A DNA stretch of 64,000 nucleotides from JAFDZW01 sp035632315 (GTDB lineage Bacteria; Bacteroidota; Ignavibacteria; Palsa-1295): the NCBI GenBank assembly GCA_035632315.1, contig DASQGZ010000049.1:1-64000 (forward strand). The letters are read 5' to 3'. Shown in pieces: positions 42,165 through 52,185 of the stretch. The translations under genes and the position numbers were made by a program. The notes under the pieces are model-generated. The model was not told the DNA's origin. It saw only the letters and a list, made by a program, of their open reading frames with translations, and did no database searches. Position 1 is the stretch's first letter. Each line of letters opens with the position of its first letter.

Positions 42165-44450
42165 TTGATGATACGTTATTTCTTGCTTATTGCCTTTGCT
42201 GCGTTATGCTTTTTTTATACAGACTTTGCCCACGCGGCTCTACGGAGAGTGCGCGTCGTTCCCGACTCGACGGACGCACTCGTCAGCGGCTACGTAAAGG
42301 ACTCCGTGACGGGCGAAACGATCATCGGCGCAACCGTTCGCGTGCGGTCGCTGCACCGGGGCGTCATCAGTAATCGCAGCGGATATTACGCGCTCTATCT
42401 GCCGAGCGGCGAAGACCTCATCGTCGAAGTCAGTTCGCTCGGCTATAAAAAATTCACTGAGAACATCCGGCTTGCAGAGTCTGAACACCGGACGCAAGAT
42501 ATTCTTTTACGAACGGAAAACCTTCAAGGCGGCGAGGTCGTCGTCGAGTCCGATCGCTTCAAAGAGCAGCGCGAATCGCCGCAGGTCTCGACCGTTTCGC
42601 TCAAACCGAACGAAGTCCGCTCGCTTCCTCATGCCGGCGAAGCGGATATATTCAGAATTTTACAGCTTATTCCGGGCGTACAGACGGTAAGCGAAGTTTC
42701 GGCAGGTCTCTACATTCGCGGCGGCTCACCCGATCAGAATTTAATTTTACTCGACGGAAGCGCACTGTACAATCCAAACCACTTCTTCGGATATTTTTCA
42801 ACATTCAATCCCGATGCCATTAAGGATGTCGAACTGATCAAAGGCGGCTTCCCAGCGCAATATGGCGGCAGACTTTCTGCGGTGCTCAATGTCACCAATA
42901 ACGACGGCGATATGTATGCGACACGCGGCACGGTCGCGGTCGGGTTGATCTCGAGCCGCGGCTCTATCGAAACACCGCTTGGCAACGGCGCGATCACGCT
43001 TTCAGCAAGACGCACTTATGTCGATGCAATACTGAGCGCAACAGGTTTACAAAAAAGCCTCGACCTACCAAATTACTATTTTTACGATCTCAACGGCAAG
43101 TTCACGCAGAACTTTGGGTCGAGCGATAAGATCGCCGTTTCCGGTTACGGCGGACTCGACAAATTATATTACGACAACGGCTCGCAGGCTTCACAAGTGG
43201 ATATTCGCTGGGGCAATCAATCGGGTTCGGCGAACTGGACGCATCTGTTCGCCAGTAATCTTTTTACAAAATTTAATTTCACTGGCAGCCATTATTTTTC
43301 GCTCTTGAAATTTGGTCTCGGTAATGAAGCATTTTCGTTCGATAATCAGATCTTTGATTATTCGCTTCACGGAGATCTGGAATATTTTACGTCGGAAAAT
43401 AATTTATTACGCACCGGGTTCCAACTTTCCGATTATCAGTTTTTGCTCTATATTAATGTTGGCAATAATCCCCCGAATGCGAACATCAACGACAAACCGT
43501 TCTATTACGCCGGTTATGTTTCCGACGAGTGGAAACCGACGGATAAACTGGCGCTCACGCCGGGGCTTCGCATCGACGAGATCAGTTCGAGCGGTCAGGT
43601 TGGTGTCGATCCGCGCATTAATGTTCGATATATTATTAATCCTGATCTGACGGTCAAGGCAAGCTACGGTATTTATCATCAATATCTCGATCTTGCGTCA
43701 AATCCCCTGTTTAGCGCGTTCGATCTCTGGCTGCCGGTCGATTCAACGCAAAAACCGCAGCGCGCTGAGCAGTATGTGCTTGGTATTTCGACTGTACCGT
43801 TCGAAGATTTTTCTCTTGAGGTCGAGACCTACTATAAAAACATGAACAGCCTCGTCGAATTGCAGCCGAACATCATCACAGGCAGCAAACTCAGCGACGT
43901 GTTTTTCTTCGGCAGCGGGTATTCGTATGGCTTCGAAATTTTTCTGCAAAAACAGATCGGCGATTGGACGGGATGGATCGGATATTCGCTTGCTTACACG
44001 CGCAGAAAATTTCCGGCGATCGATAATGACGCGCCGTTTCCGCCGACATACGATCGGCGCAACGATCTGAATATCGTCGCGACCTATCGTCTGAACGACC
44101 GCTGGACATTCGGCTCGACATTCGTCTACGCGACCGGACAGCCGTATTCGCAGACGACAGCGCTCTATAATGCAGAAGAGCCTGATTACAACGGCAAACT
44201 CATCCCTATTCAAGGCACGCGAAACGGTTTGCGACTCGAACCCTATCACCGGCTCGATCTCTCGGCAACATATTCGTTCGGATTTTTTTCGGACAAACGA
44301 AATGCGGAATTCGACATCGATATTTATAATATCTATAATCATCGCAACGTCTGGTTTCGCCGCATCAATACGAACGTCACACCAGCGACAAGCGAGGATG
44401 TCCGCCTGCTGCCGATACTGCCGACATTCGGTATTACGATAAAATTTTAA
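42165..44450 (+). CDS. TonB-dependent receptor with carboxypeptidase-regulatory-like N-domain
   Basis: Outer-membrane gated channel of 761 residues. Signal peptide (YFLLIAFAALCFFYTDFAHA); CarboxypepD_reg-like domain (about 35-125, SGYVKDSVTGETIIGATV); plug (about 140-240) with LQLIPGVQTVSEVSAGLYIRGG and QYGGRLSAVLNV; then a 22-stranded barrel ending in Phe (FGITIKF). It is energised by TonB and imports an unknown nutrient such as a siderophore or oligomer. Start TTG 42165 or ATG 42168. The next gene, a DUF4249 lipoprotein, starts 4 nt after the stop, the usual Bacteroidota pairing. Confidence 0.93.
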   Translation: MMIRYFLLIAFAALCFFYTDFAHAALRRVRVVPDSTDALVSGYVKDSVTGETIIGATVRVRSLHRGVISNRSGYYALYLPSGEDLIVEVSSLGYKKFTENIRLAESEHRTQDILLRTENLQGGEVVVESDRFKEQRESPQVSTVSLKPNEVRSLPHAGEADIFRILQLIPGVQTVSEVSAGLYIRGGSPDQNLILLDGSALYNPNHFFGYFSTFNPDAIKDVELIKGGFPAQYGGRLSAVLNVTNNDGDMYATRGTVAVGLISSRGSIETPLGNGAITLSARRTYVDAILSATGLQKSLDLPNYYFYDLNGKFTQNFGSSDKIAVSGYGGLDKLYYDNGSQASQVDIRWGNQSGSANWTHLFASNLFTKFNFTGSHYFSLLKFGLGNEAFSFDNQIFDYSLHGDLEYFTSENNLLRTGFQLSDYQFLLYINVGNNPPNANINDKPFYYAGYVSDEWKPTDKLALTPGLRIDEISSSGQVGVDPRINVRYIINPDLTVKASYGIYHQYLDLASNPLFSAFDLWLPVDSTQKPQRAEQYVLGISTVPFEDFSLEVETYYKNMNSLVELQPNIITGSKLSDVFFFGSGYSYGFEIFLQKQIGDWTGWIGYSLAYTRRKFPAIDNDAPFPPTYDRRNDLNIVATYRLNDRWTFGSTFVYATGQPYSQTTALYNAEEPDYNGKLIPIQGTRNGLRLEPYHRLDLSATYSFGFFSDKRNAEFDIDIYNIYNHRNVWFRRINTNVTPATSEDVRLLPILPTFGITIKF

Positions 44451-44454
44451 GCGT

Positions 44455-45285
44455 ATGAAAAAATTATTACTGCTCGGCGTATTACTCTTTATCGGCTGCG
44501 ACGGCGCGATCGATTCGCAGTATGCACCCGAGATCGTCATTCAGGGATTTATTTATCCCGGCGGAGGCATTGATTCTGTCGTGCTCCATTATACGACGCC
44601 ATACACCGTTGCGTATAACGATTCCGCCTCTGCAATTTCCAACGCACTGGTATTCGTGACCGTTGACGGGCAAGAATATCCGTTGCAAAAGTTGCAAACA
44701 CGTTACGGCGGAAGATACTATCTGCCAAAATCAACGCTGACCATCGAAGGCGGAAAAACGTATATGCTAACCGTACAGGCAGGCGGAATGACAGCAACGG
44801 CTTCGACGACTGTGCCGATGCCGATTCATCTCACGAATCGCGATTCGGCATTTCCTCCGGGGAATATTCTTCTTCTCGATACGAACAATGCGACGACATT
44901 CACATTCGATCTGACTGCCGGACCTATTGATAAACCGGGCAGGCTGTATATGCTGCAAGTAACTGCGCTCGATACAACGATCGGAAAAATTCACACTGGC
45001 ATCCAAGGTCCGCCGGTTGATACATTGGCATATACGCGCTACGGATTTATTCAGACAGCGCCGAATATGCAAATTTATTCGCGGCTCTTCGGCTGGTTCG
45101 GACCAAACCGCCTGACAATGCTTGCGCTCGATACCAATTGGGTTGATTATAAACGGGCAGTCGGCTACGGCGGCGAAGCGTTCTTGCCGTATCAATCGTC
45201 GCTCAATCACATTAACGGCGGCATCGGCTGCTGGGGCAGCGCGGGGCGCGATACGGTGACGGTGTATGTGAAACTGAAGCGATAG
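44455..45285 (+). CDS. DUF4249 surface lipoprotein, partner of the TonB receptor
   Basis: 276 residues. Lipobox in LLLGVLLFIGCDG. The beta-sandwich N-domain fits DUF4249: APEIVIQGFIYPGGGIDSVVLHYTTPYT, ALVFVTVDGQEYPL and GKTYMLTVQAGGMTATASTTVP. DUF4249 proteins are typically encoded next to TonB receptors and are thought to act as their surface lid or binding partner. It starts 4 nt after the receptor stop. Confidence 0.85.
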   Translation: MKKLLLLGVLLFIGCDGAIDSQYAPEIVIQGFIYPGGGIDSVVLHYTTPYTVAYNDSASAISNALVFVTVDGQEYPLQKLQTRYGGRYYLPKSTLTIEGGKTYMLTVQAGGMTATASTTVPMPIHLTNRDSAFPPGNILLLDTNNATTFTFDLTAGPIDKPGRLYMLQVTALDTTIGKIHTGIQGPPVDTLAYTRYGFIQTAPNMQIYSRLFGWFGPNRLTMLALDTNWVDYKRAVGYGGEAFLPYQSSLNHINGGIGCWGSAGRDTVTVYVKLKR

Positions 45286-45288
45286 TTT

Positions 45289-45335
45289 GATTTAGGAATT
45301 TTGAATGTTGAGTTTTGAATTTTGAATTAAAATTC
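45289..45335. repeat. 7-bp tandem array (GAATTTT words)
   Basis: Heptads GAATTTT, GAATGTT, GAGTTTT, GAATTTT, GAATTAA directly after the DUF4249 gene. Confidence 0.75.
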
Positions 45336-45398
45336 TCTGCGTACCTTCTTAGGCTTTATACATCTGTACAACTGTCCTTTAGAATTTTCCTCCCCTGC

Positions 45399-45432
45399 AT
45401 TCCAATTTTACATTTTGCATTTTACATTTTTT
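45399..45432. repeat. 7-bp tandem array (ATTTTAC/ATTTTGC words)
   Basis: AATTTTAC, ATTTTGC, ATTTTAC, ATTTTTT, upstream of the barrel gene. A second array with a different word lies only about 65 nt away. Confidence 0.7.
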
Positions 45433-45476
45433 AGCACCCAAAACCTAACACGCCTCCGCTCCTGTTACGTGTAGCA

Positions 45477-47570
45477 TTGCGAAGACTCCTTTTCATACTC
45501 TTCATCGTACTCGGAGCACCGTCTGCGTTTGCACAGCTGCGCGACACGCTCATCGGCGAATGGTGGTCGCCCGGTGCGATCGCGTCGCTGCCGACAGTAA
45601 ACTCCCTGACCGGTTTGCAGCAGCGTAATGCGATAGAGCTCGATTTCGATCATACTCGCTCGCTCTATAATTGGGGTGAAGGCTCTGTTATAAAAACACC
45701 ATCGAGTTACAATATTTTACAAACGCCATCGTTGTACTTTGCCAGCGAAGCGCGTTCGCAATTCCGGGAAGATACACGCACCCGAACGAACGAAGGCACG
45801 GCATATCTGCAATCTATTTTTCCGGTACAAACAGGCTCACTTGGCATTACGACAACACTCTTCGGGACAACGTATTCCCTGAACCAATCACCGACGGTGC
45901 TCGGCACGCTCTTCTCATCGGTACAGCGCTTGAGCGACGGTTATGCGCTTGCCGGAGTCAATTACATCCCGTCAAGCGATCTCACGATTTCAGCCGCAGC
46001 CGGAGGCGCGTATAAATCGTTTCAATACGGGAAATCGGGCGGCAATATCTTTCAGGCGCTTGGCGCCCTGTCGCCCGTGTCGGTCTCCGACGGCTCGTTG
46101 ATCGATCTGTCTGCAAGCCTCGATGAACGCCGATTCCCATCTCTTGGCGAAGCATCGCGCAACGACGGCGCTCGTGTGCACTATGTCAGTGCGCTTGGCG
46201 ACGGCGGCTCGAACGACGCGGCGGCGTCATTTGTCGTTCGCCGGCAGGATTTTTATTTTGCTGTCGATTCGCTCGCCCCGTATGCGCGGCAAGAACGAAA
46301 CGAAACGACATTCGAGCTCAGCGATTCTCTGCATTACCCGATCGCGCCGAAAATAGTCGACTGGTATCTCGAAGCAGGTATCATTCCGAAATCGATCAAT
46401 CGCTCGACCAAAGGCGTGAACTTCGCAAATGTCTCGCAGGGCTTTCTGACTTCTTCAACATTCCTGCTTCCGTCAACGACTTCGACATTCGATCTCGATC
46501 TCGGGACTCGCTTTATCTGGAAGCTCGGCGCTGCTGCCGATGCCCGCTCGCCAATTGTTTCCGGGGGACTTCGCTTTACTGAAAACTCCGAGACCAACGA
46601 TGTGAACTCGAGTGAACTGTCGTTCGCATCGAGCGATCTGCTAAAAAAACTTTCCGGCATTTTCCAAGCGACCAGTTTTGACGGGAAGCAATCGGTCTTG
46701 AATGCCGACGCATTTATTCCGCTCTACGAACACGATGTGCTGCAAGCCTCGTTCTCGTCGCGGCTCTACCGATATGACACTCCGAGCGAAGATAATCATG
46801 ACGACCGCGACGAATTATATCTCAACGGAACGCTTGGATATTCGCATATATTTTCCGATAGACTTTCCGGTTCAGCGGCGGTGCGGCTTTCGAAAAGTCA
46901 TCTGGTCTATCTCAAAAGCGATCGCAGCGCGCAAAATTTTGTCAGTAAAACGATCTCTCTGGTTCTTTCGAGCGCGTATAGCGGCGAACACATTCAGAAT
47001 TCCATTTCATCGGAAGTATTTTCTAATTATGCCGTCTATGATTTTATCCTTCCGTCTGCCGGGCCGACCGGTAATCCGGATTATCTCATTCGCGGCATCA
47101 ATGCGTCGGACAGTTTGCTCATTTCGATCGGGCGGTGGCCGTTCCTCGGCAATGCGATCGGTATGTTCGAAAGCGATCTTACGTTCAGGCTCTACGAGCG
47201 CGGCGCGTATAATTCCGGATCGTTCAGCGAGCGCCCGCTGCTGAGAACAAACGAGCTTTCCGGCGACGTGACGATCAACATTCAAGATCGTTCGAGCGGC
47301 GCACCGGTGCTTGTGAAACTCGGAGCGCGGACATTCTACCAGCTTCGTTCTGCTCCAGCAACGGCAGAGACGACGGCGCTATCACTGCAAGAGCGCGTCA
47401 ATCGTTTCGGGCCGCTTGTCGTGATCGTGCTTGATGAGCAGCGTGCATCCGGTTTACGTTTTTACGGCAGTGTGTGGTACAGTATTTTAAAGCACGATTC
47501 ATTTGATCTGAACTCGTTCAGTTCGACGACGCTCATCGAAGGCAGGCTCGGCGCGCGATGGACATTTTAA
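45477..47570 (+). CDS. Outer-membrane beta-barrel protein downstream of the TonB receptor pair
   Basis: 697 residues. Signal peptide (RLLFILFIVLGAPSAFAQ). There is no plug; the chain is one long series of amphipathic strands (ITTTLFGTTYSLNQS, LYLNGTLGYSHIFSDRLSGSAAVRL) and it ends GARWTF. It resembles the barrel half of TonB receptors, and such plug-less barrels often follow receptor/DUF4249 genes. The start is TTG 45477. The promoter of HU begins within 10 nt of its stop. Confidence 0.75.
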   Translation: MRRLLFILFIVLGAPSAFAQLRDTLIGEWWSPGAIASLPTVNSLTGLQQRNAIELDFDHTRSLYNWGEGSVIKTPSSYNILQTPSLYFASEARSQFREDTRTRTNEGTAYLQSIFPVQTGSLGITTTLFGTTYSLNQSPTVLGTLFSSVQRLSDGYALAGVNYIPSSDLTISAAAGGAYKSFQYGKSGGNIFQALGALSPVSVSDGSLIDLSASLDERRFPSLGEASRNDGARVHYVSALGDGGSNDAAASFVVRRQDFYFAVDSLAPYARQERNETTFELSDSLHYPIAPKIVDWYLEAGIIPKSINRSTKGVNFANVSQGFLTSSTFLLPSTTSTFDLDLGTRFIWKLGAAADARSPIVSGGLRFTENSETNDVNSSELSFASSDLLKKLSGIFQATSFDGKQSVLNADAFIPLYEHDVLQASFSSRLYRYDTPSEDNHDDRDELYLNGTLGYSHIFSDRLSGSAAVRLSKSHLVYLKSDRSAQNFVSKTISLVLSSAYSGEHIQNSISSEVFSNYAVYDFILPSAGPTGNPDYLIRGINASDSLLISIGRWPFLGNAIGMFESDLTFRLYERGAYNSGSFSERPLLRTNELSGDVTINIQDRSSGAPVLVKLGARTFYQLRSAPATAETTALSLQERVNRFGPLVVIVLDEQRASGLRFYGSVWYSILKHDSFDLNSFSSTTLIEGRLGARWTF

Positions 47571-47575
47571 TTTTC

Positions 47576-47606
47576 TTGCAGATGCGAAAAGTTTTTCTTA
47601 TCTTTG
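47576..47606 (+). promoter_or_regulatory. Consensus Bacteroidota promoter TTG-N20-TATCTTTG for HU
   Basis: TTG 47576-47578, 20 nt, TATCTTTG 47599-47606, an exact match. It would give a leader of about 215 nt. A weaker second site (TTG-N22-TACCTTTC near 47720-47750) lies inside that leader. Confidence 0.8.
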
Positions 47607-47827
47607 TAGCGCGTACTTCCCTGCGACAGCAATCGGACTATTCTGTGATATGCACGTGAATGCCGCATCCACCGCCGCACCGAAGCCCGTATCCGAAGAA
47701 GCATTTGCTTCGACGTTGAAATTTTTGTTGTATATTCGAATACCTTTCTTCGCCACGCCACCGGCTGGATGCGGGTGTAAGGAAGAGATTCGAACATTAT
47801 TTTTACACTCTCATTCAACCACTTCTT

Positions 47828-48100
47828 ATGAACAAAGCAGAACTCATTGATGCCGTGGCGAAATCGTCAGGACTCACGAAAGCGGATTCTGACCGTGCGC
47901 TCGGCGCTGTTGTCGAAACCATCACTAAGACTCTCAAAAAGGGCGGTTCGGTCGCTCTGGTCGGATTCGGTACCTTCAAAGTATCGAAGCGCTCTGCCCG
48001 TATGGGACGCAATCCTCAGACCGGTGCTGAGATCAAGATCGCTGCACGCAAAGTGCCACGCTTCGCTGCCGGAAAGTCTCTGAAAGACGCTGTTAATTAA
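47828..48100 (+). CDS. hup: HU-family DNA-binding protein
   Basis: 90 residues, the standard HU length. Dimeric nucleoid protein that bends DNA. N-terminal helices MNKAELIDAVAKSSGLTKADSDRAL, then VGFGTFKVSKRSARMGRNPQTGAEIKIAARKVPRFAAGKSLKDAVN with the beta-arm GRNPQTG and the C-terminal helix. Strong own promoter and terminator indicate a highly expressed single-gene unit. Confidence 0.97.
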   Translation: MNKAELIDAVAKSSGLTKADSDRALGAVVETITKTLKKGGSVALVGFGTFKVSKRSARMGRNPQTGAEIKIAARKVPRFAAGKSLKDAVN

Positions 48101-48132
48101 TTAACAGCAACTGCCTACAGGTATACAAGCAT

Positions 48133-48172
48133 AACGCCCGCTTCGCATAAACGAAGCGGGCGTTTTGTGTTT
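48133..48172 (+). terminator. Rho-independent terminator of the HU gene
   Basis: AACGCCCGCTTCG and CGAAGCGGGCGTT form a perfect 13-bp stem with loop CATAAA, followed by TTGTGTTTT. Confidence 0.9.
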
Positions 48173-48213
48173 TAAAAATTATCTTGCCCCGAACGCGCGG
48201 ACGCGAAGTAAGC

Positions 48214-48969
48214 CTACGCGATCTTCTTCGTGACGACGGAGAAGACATCTTTTAGCCCGACGGGACCTTCGCACCAGAACGGTTCGCCAAACTCTGCGCC
48301 GATAACCATACCGAAATGGCGCGCGCGAGCTTCGATCCATTCGTAAAAACCTGACTGCGTCAAAAATGTCTCCGGTTTCCCCGAGGCTATCTTCCGTCCG
48401 TCTTTGCCTCTGTCGAATTGCGAACTATAGGCATGAACGGCATCCATTCGTGCTTCCCAGACATCTGAAACATCAATAACCAGCTTCGGCTCGAAGAGAT
48501 ACGTTTGCATAAAATGCAGAACGAGTAACGGACGAAACGGTTTTTGCGGCTTGCCGTCACTGCCGGTCGTTTCGATCTTTGCAAGCCCTGCGTAAAATGC
48601 TGCACGATGAACGAGTTCTGCTGCCGCTTCGTGGTCAGGATGACGTTCAGAAAAATGCGGACTAAGTACAATAGACGGCCTGAGTGCGCGAAGATGGTGG
48701 ATCACTTTCAAGACATTTTCTTGTGTGATCTCGATGTTGCCGTCGGGCAAGCCAACATTATCGCGAACATCGAGTTTCAGGATCTTCGTCGCCTCCGCCG
48801 TTTCTCGAGTACGGGTCTCCGGTGTTCCACGTGTCGAGAGTTCGCCGTGCGTCAGATCGAGAATGCCGGTTCGCTTACCCGCAAGTTTTGCCGTAAGCAG
48901 CGTGCCTGCCGATGAAAGTTCAACATCGTCAGGATGAGCAGCAATACCGAGTATGTCAATGGTTGTCAT
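48214..48969 (-). CDS. bshB1: BshB1-type PIG-L deacetylase (bacillithiol synthesis)
   Basis: Zn-dependent deacetylase that removes acetyl from GlcNAc-malate to GlcN-malate in bacillithiol synthesis. 251 residues. Metal motif AHPDDVE at residues 12-18, second motif SPHFSERHPDHEAA. THGELSTRGTPETR is the typical BshB1 loop. LPDGNIEI and the C-terminal MVIGAEFGEPFWCEGP also fit BshB1 rather than the mycothiol or general LmbE enzymes. bshA and bshC are not in the window. Confidence 0.9.
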   Translation of the reverse strand: MTTIDILGIAAHPDDVELSSAGTLLTAKLAGKRTGILDLTHGELSTRGTPETRTRETAEATKILKLDVRDNVGLPDGNIEITQENVLKVIHHLRALRPSIVLSPHFSERHPDHEAAAELVHRAAFYAGLAKIETTGSDGKPQKPFRPLLVLHFMQTYLFEPKLVIDVSDVWEARMDAVHAYSSQFDRGKDGRKIASGKPETFLTQSGFYEWIEARARHFGMVIGAEFGEPFWCEGPVGLKDVFSVVTKKIA

Positions 48970-48996
48970 TTAATGATGTTTATTAAATGGTAGTCG

Positions 48997-50442
48997 TTAA
49001 TCGTTCGTGATCGAGTTCTGCTTGAATTTCCAAAAATAATAGAATGGCAGCCCCGCAAGCACAAGCAGAACACCTGCAAGGCTGCTGATGATCGGCTGTT
49101 CGCCGCTATGATATGCGTTAATATCTTTGACGAGCGTGATCACGACGTAACTCGATGCAAAGAGCACAAAGATAGCCGGCACGAACGGATATCCCGGCAC
49201 ACGGAATGTGCGCTCGCGCTTCGGTTCGCGTTTGCGCAATATGAATACGCCTGTTGCCATCATCGCATACAATGCCCAATTCACAAAAATATACATATCG
49301 AGTATCAGATCGAACGAACCCGATAACAGCAAAAAAAGTGACCAACCACCCTGCAGCCAGAGTGCAACATACGGAGTCCGGTAGCGTGGATGAACTTTTG
49401 CGGCATTCACAGCAAAAATTTTGTCGTGTGCCATTGCATAATACACACGAGCATTCGTCAATACGCCGGAGTTCGTCGTGTCGAATGTCGAAAGCATAAT
49501 GAGCGCGGCAACGAATGCTCCACCGCCCGTGCCTAAGATGGCAGTCACCACCGCCGAGGCAACACGCTCATTCGGAACAGCAGCGATCACATCAACCGGC
49601 AGAATATAGAGATATGCAAGATTCAGAAGCAGATATAACCCCGTAAAGATAAGCGTACCGAGAATAATTGCTTTCGGAATAATTTTCTGCGGTTCTTTTA
49701 CTTCGCCGGCGATGTAAGCGGTATTTCCCCACCCGTCGTACGCCCAGAACGCTTTTGTAATTGCCGTTGCAATGGCTCCGAGTAGCGTCCACGAACTAAG
49801 TGAACTTCCTTTTGCGGTGACGCCGCTCCAATGCGAGACCGAACCGATATGTGCTCCGCCGATAAATACGATCGCAACGATGCCGAGCAGCGCAACAACT
49901 TTTGCTGTTGTCGAAATACTTTGCAGCGTCGCGCCGATCTTTACTCCGCGGACATTGATATATGTCAGAATAACGACGAGAATACCCGCCACGATCTTTT
50001 CAGTGAAATGCGCGAACGGGAAAATATCACCAAGCAATGGAAGATGCACGGGCATTTGTGCAAGTCCAGCCGCGATAGGAGGCAGCGTTACGAACTCGCC
50101 GAGATAATATGCAAAGATGATCGCTATTGCCGCGATCGCACCGGAACCCGCGATCGTAAAATTTGCCCAGCCATAGAGAAAGCCCGCGCCTTCGCCGTAT
50201 ATCTCACGGAAGTATTCGTATAATCCGCCTGTACGAGGCATCAACGCGACGAGTTCGCATTGTGTCAATGCTCCAAAGAGCGTCAGCATTCCGGCAACGA
50301 CCCAAACAAGCAGCATCTCACTTGCACTGCCGAGCACTGCCGCCATCGACACCGGCACGACAAATATGCCGGACCCGACAACCGAGCCGATCACGATCGC
50401 TGTCGTCGGATACAGTGTCAGTGCGCGTTTGAGCTGGGTCAT
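48997..50442 (-). CDS. APC-superfamily amino-acid permease
   Basis: 481 residues, 12 transmembrane helices. The first helix carries the family motif VIGSVVGSGIFVVPVSMA with the unwound GSGIF. AFWAYDGWGNTAYIAGEVKEPQKIIPKAI in helix 6 and its following loop is LAT-like. The substrate is a neutral or aromatic amino acid at best guess. It is on the same strand as bshB1, 27 nt away. Confidence 0.9.
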   Translation of the reverse strand: MTQLKRALTLYPTTAIVIGSVVGSGIFVVPVSMAAVLGSASEMLLVWVVAGMLTLFGALTQCELVALMPRTGGLYEYFREIYGEGAGFLYGWANFTIAGSGAIAAIAIIFAYYLGEFVTLPPIAAGLAQMPVHLPLLGDIFPFAHFTEKIVAGILVVILTYINVRGVKIGATLQSISTTAKVVALLGIVAIVFIGGAHIGSVSHWSGVTAKGSSLSSWTLLGAIATAITKAFWAYDGWGNTAYIAGEVKEPQKIIPKAIILGTLIFTGLYLLLNLAYLYILPVDVIAAVPNERVASAVVTAILGTGGGAFVAALIMLSTFDTTNSGVLTNARVYYAMAHDKIFAVNAAKVHPRYRTPYVALWLQGGWSLFLLLSGSFDLILDMYIFVNWALYAMMATGVFILRKREPKRERTFRVPGYPFVPAIFVLFASSYVVITLVKDINAYHSGEQPIISSLAGVLLVLAGLPFYYFWKFKQNSITND

Positions 50443-50445
50443 TTT

Positions 50446-52185
50446 TTATTGCAAGGTAATATCTACATGTTCGACCGTCCATTTGGGACGCACGTCGATG
50501 TCGTCCGGATAATCGCCGCTCGGCAGAGCAAATTTCAGCGGTATCGGTGAGCCGCCTTCGTATGTGCCGTCAGCACGGTCGGTCAGCCATGCCTGAACTC
50601 TGTAACGATTCTTTGGTACCTCAGCGAGCGAGTAATCCCGCTTACCGGGCGCAAGCTGCAATATACGCGACCAATCCCCTGCCGTCGATGCAATGCGAAC
50701 GACAATATGCCCTTTTGCAAGCAAGCTGTCGGAAATTTGAATTGTACCGGAGACGATCCCATATTCTGTTTTAATGTCAGTAAGAAATCTGCCGATGAGT
50801 GTCGTATCTTTTGTCGAGCCGAATTTAATGCCTCCCGGCGATCTTACCGATGCCGTTTTGAACACGAATTTATACCACGCCCGCGGCAAGAGCGGCTTTG
50901 CGACAAATACTCGTACGCGAATGCCATCGAGCCATTTAAACAGAAGCGGTACCGGATGAGCCGATGAATCAAAAAGCTCGAGACCCGCTTGGAACGATGC
51001 GGTATCTACAGCGTCGCTGAACGAAAATTGATTATCAAGTTCCGGCACGATGCCTCGCGCGCTATCGGCATACGGCATGCCACTAAATTTCGGCGGAGGA
51101 AATGTATCGCGAATATCCACTGCTTTTATCCAAAGCCGATCGAGATTCGAATCGAGATGATTGCCGAATGCATCTTTTATCGCAGAGGAGCCGCGAATTT
51201 CATACGTCGCGTTCTTTATAATGGGCGATGCAAGCACGACCATCACCGCGCCCGGTTTGCGTTCGATATTCTCGCGATACGCCGATAGGATCGTAACCTG
51301 TTTTGTAGAGATACTATCGTGAAGCGAAAAATTTTCTGCGCGAACACTTGCCGAATCGATGCCTTTCGAAAATCTGACACGAAGATGATACACATCCTGC
51401 ATTTCCCAATCCTGTAATTGCGGCTTAGCCGTATCGGCTTTCGGCATCATCCTGATACGAATTCCGCTCAGCGAATTGCTATCGAGCGAGACATCGCCGC
51501 TCGGCATTCCGTAGGAATCGATGCCCGGATCATATACTTTATTTCGAAATTCATCGACGAGTGCGAAGAGCCGATACCGGTGCCCGGGCTTCATTGCTTT
51601 GAAATCGAATGCGCCTTTATCCGACGGCTGCGTGAGATAATCAGGCCGGACCTTATCAACTTCAAGCGTATCGGGGTTGATGCCGCTGAGATCATATCCA
51701 AAAACAGAGATATTTTTCAGATCGGGCACTGCCGCTCCTGCAACCGGAGGCAAGATCGTGCCGGAGATCACACCGGTGTCGATCACACTGCCGGTCGAAA
51801 AGATGAGTTGAAACGGAGCTGTCAGCGGGCCGCCGCGAATTGTTTTCAGATCCTTCGAAAGCGTAACGATATAGGTCGTATTCTTTCGAAGCGTGTCGGG
51901 AAGTTTTACATCGACTTCATCGTAGCCCGACCAATTATATTTCACGACGCCGTTGATATACGGCGTGATCGAGATCGCACTCATAAATGATTGACGATCG
52001 ATGTTATGCTTGAACTCAAAATGCAGCTTTGTATTTCGGGGGATATTAAGAGCGCTTATTGCAGGCACGACAGCTCCGGAGTCTATCAATGGCGGAGTTT
52101 TGTCTTCTTTCCCGCCGGGAGGCGGCTGGATCGCCGCGCAACCTGAGGCAAGCACACACGCGAACGCAAACAAATAATATTTCAT
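50446..52185 (-). CDS. Ig-like (Big_5) domain lipoprotein
   Basis: 579 residues. Lipoprotein signal MKYYLFAFACVLASGC. It continues AAIQPPPGGKEDKTPPLID, the usual start of a Bacteroidota Big_5 lipoprotein. An Ig-like Big_5 domain (about 35-135: LNIPRNTKLHFEFKHNID, WSGYDEVDVKLPDTLRKNTTYIVTL) is followed by several beta-sandwich modules. Probably outer-membrane anchored; function unknown. ATG 52185 overlaps the epimerase stop by one base. An upstream in-frame start at 52290 lacks the lipoprotein signal and is rejected. Confidence 0.85.
   Translation of the reverse strand: MKYYLFAFACVLASGCAAIQPPPGGKEDKTPPLIDSGAVVPAISALNIPRNTKLHFEFKHNIDRQSFMSAISITPYINGVVKYNWSGYDEVDVKLPDTLRKNTTYIVTLSKDLKTIRGGPLTAPFQLIFSTGSVIDTGVISGTILPPVAGAAVPDLKNISVFGYDLSGINPDTLEVDKVRPDYLTQPSDKGAFDFKAMKPGHRYRLFALVDEFRNKVYDPGIDSYGMPSGDVSLDSNSLSGIRIRMMPKADTAKPQLQDWEMQDVYHLRVRFSKGIDSASVRAENFSLHDSISTKQVTILSAYRENIERKPGAVMVVLASPIIKNATYEIRGSSAIKDAFGNHLDSNLDRLWIKAVDIRDTFPPPKFSGMPYADSARGIVPELDNQFSFSDAVDTASFQAGLELFDSSAHPVPLLFKWLDGIRVRVFVAKPLLPRAWYKFVFKTASVRSPGGIKFGSTKDTTLIGRFLTDIKTEYGIVSGTIQISDSLLAKGHIVVRIASTAGDWSRILQLAPGKRDYSLAEVPKNRYRVQAWLTDRADGTYEGGSPIPLKFALPSGDYPDDIDVRPKWTVEHVDITLQ

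Noticed and set aside
43743..44540. 265-codon frame antisense to the TonB receptor
   Set aside because: Covers the receptor 3' end and the start of DUF4249; Arg/Ile-rich shadow with no signal or motif.
47650..47850. 66-codon frame in the HU leader
   Set aside because: Overlaps the HU start out of frame, no ribosome site, and lies in the untranslated leader defined by the consensus promoter.
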